Shown in pieces: positions 6,369 to 9,531 of a stretch of DNA of 9,531 bases. Origin of the DNA: AWTP1-13 sp035253505. Lineage in GTDB: Bacteria; Pseudomonadota; Alphaproteobacteria; Rhizobiales; Hyphomicrobiaceae. The notes below the pieces were generated by a model that saw nothing but the letters and a program-made list of their open reading frames with translations, was not told the origin of the DNA and made no database searches. The translations under genes and the position numbers were made by a program. The stretch spans positions 1 to 9,531 of the forward strand of contig DATFCC010000423.1 in NCBI GenBank assembly GCA_035253505.1, given 5' to 3'. How positions within the stretch are numbered: the stretch's first letter is position 1; each line of letters starts with the position of its first letter.

Positions 6369-6413
6369 CAAGGGCCGACAGGCACGGCCGGATATCCGGC
6401 CTTGAAGCCCTTG
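6369..6413. promoter_or_regulatory. Nested inverted repeat with 16-bp perfect palindrome upstream of the exporter
   Basis: GGCCGGATATCCGGCC (6386-6401) is a perfect 16-bp palindrome. Around it, almost concentric, are perfect 7-bp arms CAAGGGC (6369-6375) and GCCCTTG (6407-6413). The site lies about 140 nt upstream of the exporter's GTG start. Its symmetry fits a dimeric repressor operator (for example TetR- or MarR-type) but equally a cruciform or extragenic palindrome. No regulator gene is adjacent and no other copy was noticed in the window. Confidence 0.45.
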
Positions 6414-6509
6414 CAACTCGCGGGGTGGGCAGCCCTCCGGGGAGCGGGGTGCTGACCTCTCCTCCACGGCGAGCGCGGCCGAAGATTGTGCGTTAGACTG
6501 CACCAAGTT

Positions 6510-6526
6510 CGGGCCGTCGCGGCCCG
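6510..6526 (+). promoter_or_regulatory. Small hairpin just upstream of the exporter ribosome site
   Basis: CGGGCC (6510-6515) and GGCCCG (6521-6526) form a 6-bp stem with a 5-nt loop, 14 nt before the GGAAG ribosome site at 6541-6545. It could influence translation or mRNA stability of the exporter transcript. It could also be incidental in GC-rich DNA. Confidence 0.25.
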
Positions 6527-6553
6527 CAAAAGAAGACCGAGGAAGCGCTACCG

Positions 6554-8077
6554 GTGAGTGCAGCAGCAGCGCACGGCGGGCTTTTCAGCCTGAGCCCCCG
6601 CCAATGGCTCGTCCTGCTGATGGTGCAGTTGTCGAACATGCTGTTCGGCATGACCGTCACGCTGGCAAACCTGGTGCTGCCGCAGATGCGCGGCACCTTC
6701 TCGGCCACCCAGGACGAGATCTCCTGGGTGGTGACGCTCAATCTTGTCGCCACGGCCGTCGCCACTCCCATGACCGGTTGGCTCTCCAACCGGATGGGCT
6801 GGCGCAACATGATGTTCGGCACCGTGCTCGGCTTCACAGTGTCCTCCTTCCTGTGCGGGATCGCCAACAGCCTGGAAGCGCTCATCCTGGCGCGCATCGC
6901 GCAGGGTCTGTTCGGCGCGCCCATCATGCCGATGGGGCAGGCCATCCTGCTCAGCACCTTCCCGCGCCACCTCCAGCCGCTGGCGCTGGTGATGTGGGGG
7001 GTGGGCGCCGTGTTCGGGCCGGTGCTCGGCCCGATCCTCGGTGCCATGGCGAGCGAGGCCTACAACTGGCGCGCCGCCTTCTTCATGATCGTGCCGGCCG
7101 GCATGTGCGCGCTGGTGTGCATCTGGTTCGCCCTCTCCGACCGCACCGAGCGCTCCGCGCTGCACTTCGACTGGATCGGTTTTCTCGCGCTGTCGCTGGC
7201 GCTGCTGGCGGCGCAGCTCATCTTCGACCGCGGCCAGCGGCTGGACTGGTTCGACTCGCGCGAGATCTGCATGTGGGCCTTCGTCGGCACCCTGTCCTTC
7301 TGGGTCTTCATGGTGCACTGCCTGACCGCCGACAAGCCCTTCCTCAACCCACGCCTGCTGCTCGACCGCAACTTCGCCATCGGCACGATCATCGCCTTCG
7401 TCATGGGGACGATGAACTTCACCAGCCTGACCCTGTTCCCGAGCCTGCTGCACGACCTGCGCGGCTACCCCGACAGCATCATCGGGCACCTGATCGCGGC
7501 GCGCGGCATCGGCAACTGGACCGCTTTCTTCTTCATCGTGCAGCTGACGCGCATTGCGCCCCGCTTCGCCATCGCCGCCGGCATGGCCATCCAGGCCATC
7601 GGCGGCTACTGGATGGCGCAGTTCGACATCAACCTCACCGACTCCGGCGTGTTCTGGAGCAATTACCTGATGGGGCTCGGGCAGAGCATCGCCTTCACGC
7701 CGATGACGGTGATGGCGTTCGCCACGCTTCCCTCCCACCAGATCACCGAGGGCGCGGCCGTCTTCACCATGATGCGCAACTTTGGCTCCAGCCTCTTCAT
7801 CTCGCTGTCGATCCTGGTCCTGGTGCGCTCCACCACCACCAACTATTCGCGCATGACGGAGTTCATCACGCCCTACGAGAAGGCGCTGCTCCTGCAAGGA
7901 GTGCCCGAGCTGTGGAACCCCGCCACCACCATCGGCCTGATGCGGCTCTCCAACGAGATCAACCGCCAGGCGGCGATGATCGGCTACCTCAATGCCTTCT
8001 ACATGATGGCCATCACGGCCGCCGTCTCGGTGCCGCTCGCCTTGCTGCTGCGCGCCGCTCCCGCCCGCACACCCTGA
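6554..8077 (+). CDS. DHA2-type MFS multidrug exporter (EmrB/QacA-like, 14 helices)
   Basis: This 507-aa inner-membrane, proton-driven exporter probably removes small toxic or lipophilic compounds. About 14 hydrophobic segments are readable (near 17-41, 54-75, 86-103, 107-134, 141-165, 174-194, 205-225, 238-257, 273-298, 307-330, 336-356, 366-390, 401-425, 477-500), with a long polar loop at 426-476 between the last two, as in EmrB. Motif A-like GWLSNRMGWRNM is at 75-86, the antiporter motif C GVGAVFGPVLGPILG at 149-163, and the DHA2-typical NWRAAFF at 171-177. In helix 1 the usual acidic residue of the LDxTIVNVALP motif is replaced: by alignment from Pro43, Thr34 takes that place while Asn39 is kept. 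The GTG start at 6554 has GGAAG 8 nt upstream. No EmrA-type adaptor or TolC gene is adjacent. The gene is convergent with the acetyltransferase gene. Confidence 0.93.
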   Translation: MSAAAAHGGLFSLSPRQWLVLLMVQLSNMLFGMTVTLANLVLPQMRGTFSATQDEISWVVTLNLVATAVATPMTGWLSNRMGWRNMMFGTVLGFTVSSFLCGIANSLEALILARIAQGLFGAPIMPMGQAILLSTFPRHLQPLALVMWGVGAVFGPVLGPILGAMASEAYNWRAAFFMIVPAGMCALVCIWFALSDRTERSALHFDWIGFLALSLALLAAQLIFDRGQRLDWFDSREICMWAFVGTLSFWVFMVHCLTADKPFLNPRLLLDRNFAIGTIIAFVMGTMNFTSLTLFPSLLHDLRGYPDSIIGHLIAARGIGNWTAFFFIVQLTRIAPRFAIAAGMAIQAIGGYWMAQFDINLTDSGVFWSNYLMGLGQSIAFTPMTVMAFATLPSHQITEGAAVFTMMRNFGSSLFISLSILVLVRSTTTNYSRMTEFITPYEKALLLQGVPELWNPATTIGLMRLSNEINRQAAMIGYLNAFYMMAITAAVSVPLALLLRAAPARTP

Positions 8078-8233
8078 GAGCAGATCAAGTGCATGCACGC
8101 CACTGCATGTGCGTCCGCCTCGAAGATGCGGGAGCTTGCTGCGGTGCCGGGACCACGTCCAAAATGCGAGCGACTTCTGCTGCGCCGGCGAGCGCTGCGG
8201 CGAGCGAACTCATGGCCCCAGTGCTGACATCGG

Positions 8234-9088
8234 CTAGCCGAAGAAGGGATGCGGATTGTCCCCTGTGCCCTTCTGATGCATCACATCGATGCACTGGCGG
8301 ATCTCGTCATCGGACAGGTTCAAGCCGAATTCGCCACGTAGGACGTCGTGAAATTCACTCTCGCCCTTGAGCCAACGCCTTCGTGCGCTGCCGTCGGCAT
8401 CGCGGGTTGTCACGCGCGCATTGTACATGGTGATCCGCGTTCCATTGGGCCCCGGCCGCGCCGCGATGATATTGCCCGGATACGGCGTCTCAGGGTGTGT
8501 GGCCGTGTACCAATTGGTGATATCGTACTCTGCATCGACCCTCGGATAAGGGATGACACGGTAGATGTGCTCCCAGCCGTGTTTCAGTCGCGCCTGCAGA
8601 GTAAGTTCGCCTCGGACATCGATGAAACGCATCGTCTCGTGGGGGGTCTCCTGCTCGATCCCTGACTTCAGCAGGAGAGCGCGCGTCGGTGCCAGATTTC
8701 CAAACCCGACATCCGCGAGGTATGTCCCTTCCGCCAATTCCACCTGTAACAGCATGTGGATGGCGGGCCGCGGTGCGTCGATCGGCAATCCGCGGATCAC
8801 GCGTCCTTGCAGACTGGTAATGCGATAGCCGAGCGATCTAAGCCCTGCCCTGAAGAGCATGTTCTGCTCGAAGCAATATCCGCCGCGCTTGCGGCCGATC
8901 ATCTTGTCTTGAAGCGTCATGACGTCCAGTTTCGGCGGACGTCCCAGCATGATGTCGAGTGTCTCGTAGGAGATGGCGTGCGCGTGCGCGAAGACCAGAC
9001 CGTTGAGGGTCTCCAGTGTCGGGGCGGTCGATCCTGAATAGGCAATCCTCTCGAGCCAAGCGCGCTGGTCAAACTGCTGTTCCGGCAT
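8234..9088 (-). CDS. Arylamine N-acetyltransferase
   Basis: This 284-aa cytosolic enzyme would transfer an acetyl group from acetyl-CoA to aromatic amines or hydrazines through a cysteine intermediate. Seen: the N-terminal LERIAYSGSTAPTLETLNGL at 12-31; RGGYCFEQN at 68-76 with catalytic Cys72; His111 in AIHMLLQV; and Asp126 in LADVGFG, the full Cys-His-Asp triad (Cys69/His107/Asp122 in the Salmonella enzyme). The usual FEN motif after the first helices reads YETLD here. Length fits bacterial family members (about 270-285 aa). ATG 9088 has GGTGGA just upstream; a TTG nine codons earlier (9115) is a weaker alternative. Sampled lines are about 53-65% GC against about 72% in a sampled line of the MFS gene, and codon use is less GC-biased, suggesting more recent acquisition. 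Related enzymes also form amide bonds in antibiotic synthesis (RifF), but no biosynthetic cluster is visible here. Confidence 0.94.
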   Translation of the reverse strand: MPEQQFDQRAWLERIAYSGSTAPTLETLNGLVFAHAHAISYETLDIMLGRPPKLDVMTLQDKMIGRKRGGYCFEQNMLFRAGLRSLGYRITSLQGRVIRGLPIDAPRPAIHMLLQVELAEGTYLADVGFGNLAPTRALLLKSGIEQETPHETMRFIDVRGELTLQARLKHGWEHIYRVIPYPRVDAEYDITNWYTATHPETPYPGNIIAARPGPNGTRITMYNARVTTRDADGSARRRWLKGESEFHDVLRGEFGLNLSDDEIRQCIDVMHQKGTGDNPHPFFG

Positions 9089-9208
9089 GAGTCCACCCGC
9101 AATACTGTTTGCCAACTGACGCTTGTATCAGGGCGCAAACGCCGGACAAGTATGCTGTTGCCGCGACTGCTATTGGCCTCAACTCACCGTTCACTTCGCT
9201 GCAGGGAA

Positions 9209-9226
9209 CCCGTCCGTTCTGACGGG
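9209..9226 (-). terminator. Weak hairpin after the dioxygenase gene
   Basis: CCCGTC (9209-9214) and GACGGG (9221-9226) form a 6-bp stem with a 6-nt loop, 34 nt past the stop codon of the minus-strand dioxygenase gene and upstream of the acetyltransferase. No T-run follows on the minus strand, so termination is doubtful. Confidence 0.25.
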
Positions 9227-9259
9227 CAGTTCTGCCGTGCGGCAAGCTGAGTACAAGCC

Positions 9260-9531
9260 CTAGACCGCCTCGAGCGGCGCGTTCAGCACCGCGCCCGGCA
9301 CGATGATGCCGCCCCGGTCGCCGACCGTGACCGAACCGAAGCGCTCGGCATACACTTCCGGCAGGGGGCGCGCACCCGGAACCGCAAGCCACAGCCGCAG
9401 CAGGTGGCGCTTGCGCTCGGGCTCCGGCCAGTCATCGAAATCGGTACGCGAGTGCAGTATCTGGTGGTTGTGCAGAAACTGCATGTCGCCCGGCCGAAAC
9501 TCCATGTCCAGGCGCAGCTCCGGGTCGTTGG
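9260..9531 (-). CDS. TauD/TfdA-like Fe(II)/2-oxoglutarate dioxygenase, C-terminal part (5' end outside the window)
   Basis: Only the last 89 residues are visible; the frame stays open to the window edge, and the gene's start and first iron ligands (HxD) lie beyond it. Seen: NDPELRLDMEFRPGDMQFLH, then NHQILHSRTDFDDWPEPERK, then RHLLRLWLAVPGARPLPEVY. The His in ILHSR matches the distal iron ligand, and the Arg in RHLLRLWL matches the 2-oxoglutarate-binding Arg of the TauD/clavaminate-synthase-like fold. Such enzymes hydroxylate small organic substrates using O2 and 2-oxoglutarate. The stop is TAG at 9262-9260, and the tail after the motif (about 40 residues) is normal for the family. An ATG at 9505 is internal, not the start. 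The substrate is unknown. High GC matches the rest of the window and contrasts with the neighbouring acetyltransferase. Confidence 0.88.
   Translation of the reverse strand, partial: NDPELRLDMEFRPGDMQFLHNHQILHSRTDFDDWPEPERKRHLLRLWLAVPGARPLPEVYAERFGSVTVGDRGGIIVPGAVLNAPLEAV

Larger units (their letters stand above)
5997..6553. other. Divergent intergenic region with several repeats
   Basis: This 557-bp gap lies between the starts of the cytochrome b561 gene (minus) and the MFS exporter (plus). It must contain both promoters, but no strong -35/-10 pair was seen; a TAGACT at 6494-6499 has no matching -35. It holds two CCTTCGAC-type elements, one 13-bp stem-loop, and a nested inverted repeat, all listed separately. 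Open frames across it are low-complexity shadows. Confidence 0.65.

Noticed and set aside
6548..8098. Antisense open frame of over 500 codons opposite the exporter, and a +2 frame at 6604-8370
   Set aside because: Both are compositional shadows (His/Arg/Ala/Gln-rich with no domain). The exporter frame has 14 helices and MFS motifs.
8085..8294. 69-codon minus-strand frame between the exporter and acetyltransferase genes
   Set aside because: It overlaps the acetyltransferase 3' end and has an Ala-rich stretch but no recognisable domain or clear ribosome site. A decayed gene remnant in 8078-8233 is possible but not supportable.
9089..9115. TTG start nine codons upstream for the acetyltransferase
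   Set aside because: ATG 9088 has GGTGGA just upstream and gives the usual family N-terminus; the TTG start adds residues with no family match.
9113..9180. Possible promoter (TTGTCC and GATACA) before the acetyltransferase gene
   Set aside because: The spacing is about 14 nt and both boxes are poor; not better than chance in this region.
1..9531. CRISPR array, defence system, prophage, insertion sequence or RNA genes
   Set aside because: No regularly spaced direct repeats, transposase or integrase motifs, phage proteins, or tRNA/rRNA-like sequence were seen. The repeats present are short palindromic extragenic elements.

Overview
This is a GC-rich (roughly two-thirds G+C by eye) bacterial chromosomal segment with densely packed metabolic genes and intergenic palindromic repeats. 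The repeat types (a CCCGCGAAGGCGGG family, a CCTTCGACAGGCTCAGG family and a GGCGCAATA hairpin), together with the CaiB/BaiF, MaoC, SDR and TauD-type gene content, suggest an Alphaproteobacterium (Rhizobiales or Rhodospirillales/Reyranella-like). That assignment is inference from style, not a database match.

Left part (1-2650). A short repeat-bearing intergenic stretch precedes a D-2-hydroxyacid dehydrogenase gene on the minus strand (202-1173). It is divergently paired, across 173 bp, with a metallo-beta-lactamase-fold hydrolase on the plus strand (1347-2219). A 432-bp gap follows between two convergent genes. It is filled by a composite repeat: two direct copies flanking one inverted copy.

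Middle part (2652-5996). A tight minus-strand operon runs family III CoA-transferase (5100-3865), MaoC-type hotdog hydratase (3868-3428), SDR oxidoreductase (3422-2652). The first two overlap by 4 nt (ATGA) and the last two are 5 nt apart. Together they resemble a CoA-thioester module: load CoA, hydrate an enoyl-CoA, oxidise the hydroxyacyl-CoA. The substrate is unknown, and no acyl-CoA dehydrogenase or thiolase is in the window. Upstream, after 317 bp holding one hairpin repeat, lies a four-helix cytochrome b561 gene, also on the minus strand (5996-5418).

Right part (5997-9531). A 557-bp divergent gap carries three repeat elements plus a separate 45-bp nested inverted repeat with a perfect 16-bp palindromic core. 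It leads to a 14-helix DHA2-type MFS exporter on the plus strand (6554-8077). Convergent to it is an arylamine N-acetyltransferase gene with an intact Cys-His-Asp triad and visibly lower GC than its neighbours (9088-8234). The window ends inside the 3' part of a TauD/TfdA-like Fe(II)/2-oxoglutarate dioxygenase gene.

No RNA gene, CRISPR array, transposase, phage gene or recognisable defence locus was seen. The region reads as ordinary accessory catabolism, detoxification and transport. The points most worth a second look are the palindrome upstream of the exporter, the substrate of the CoA module, the compositionally distinct acetyltransferase, the exporter's altered helix-1 motif and the repeat families.
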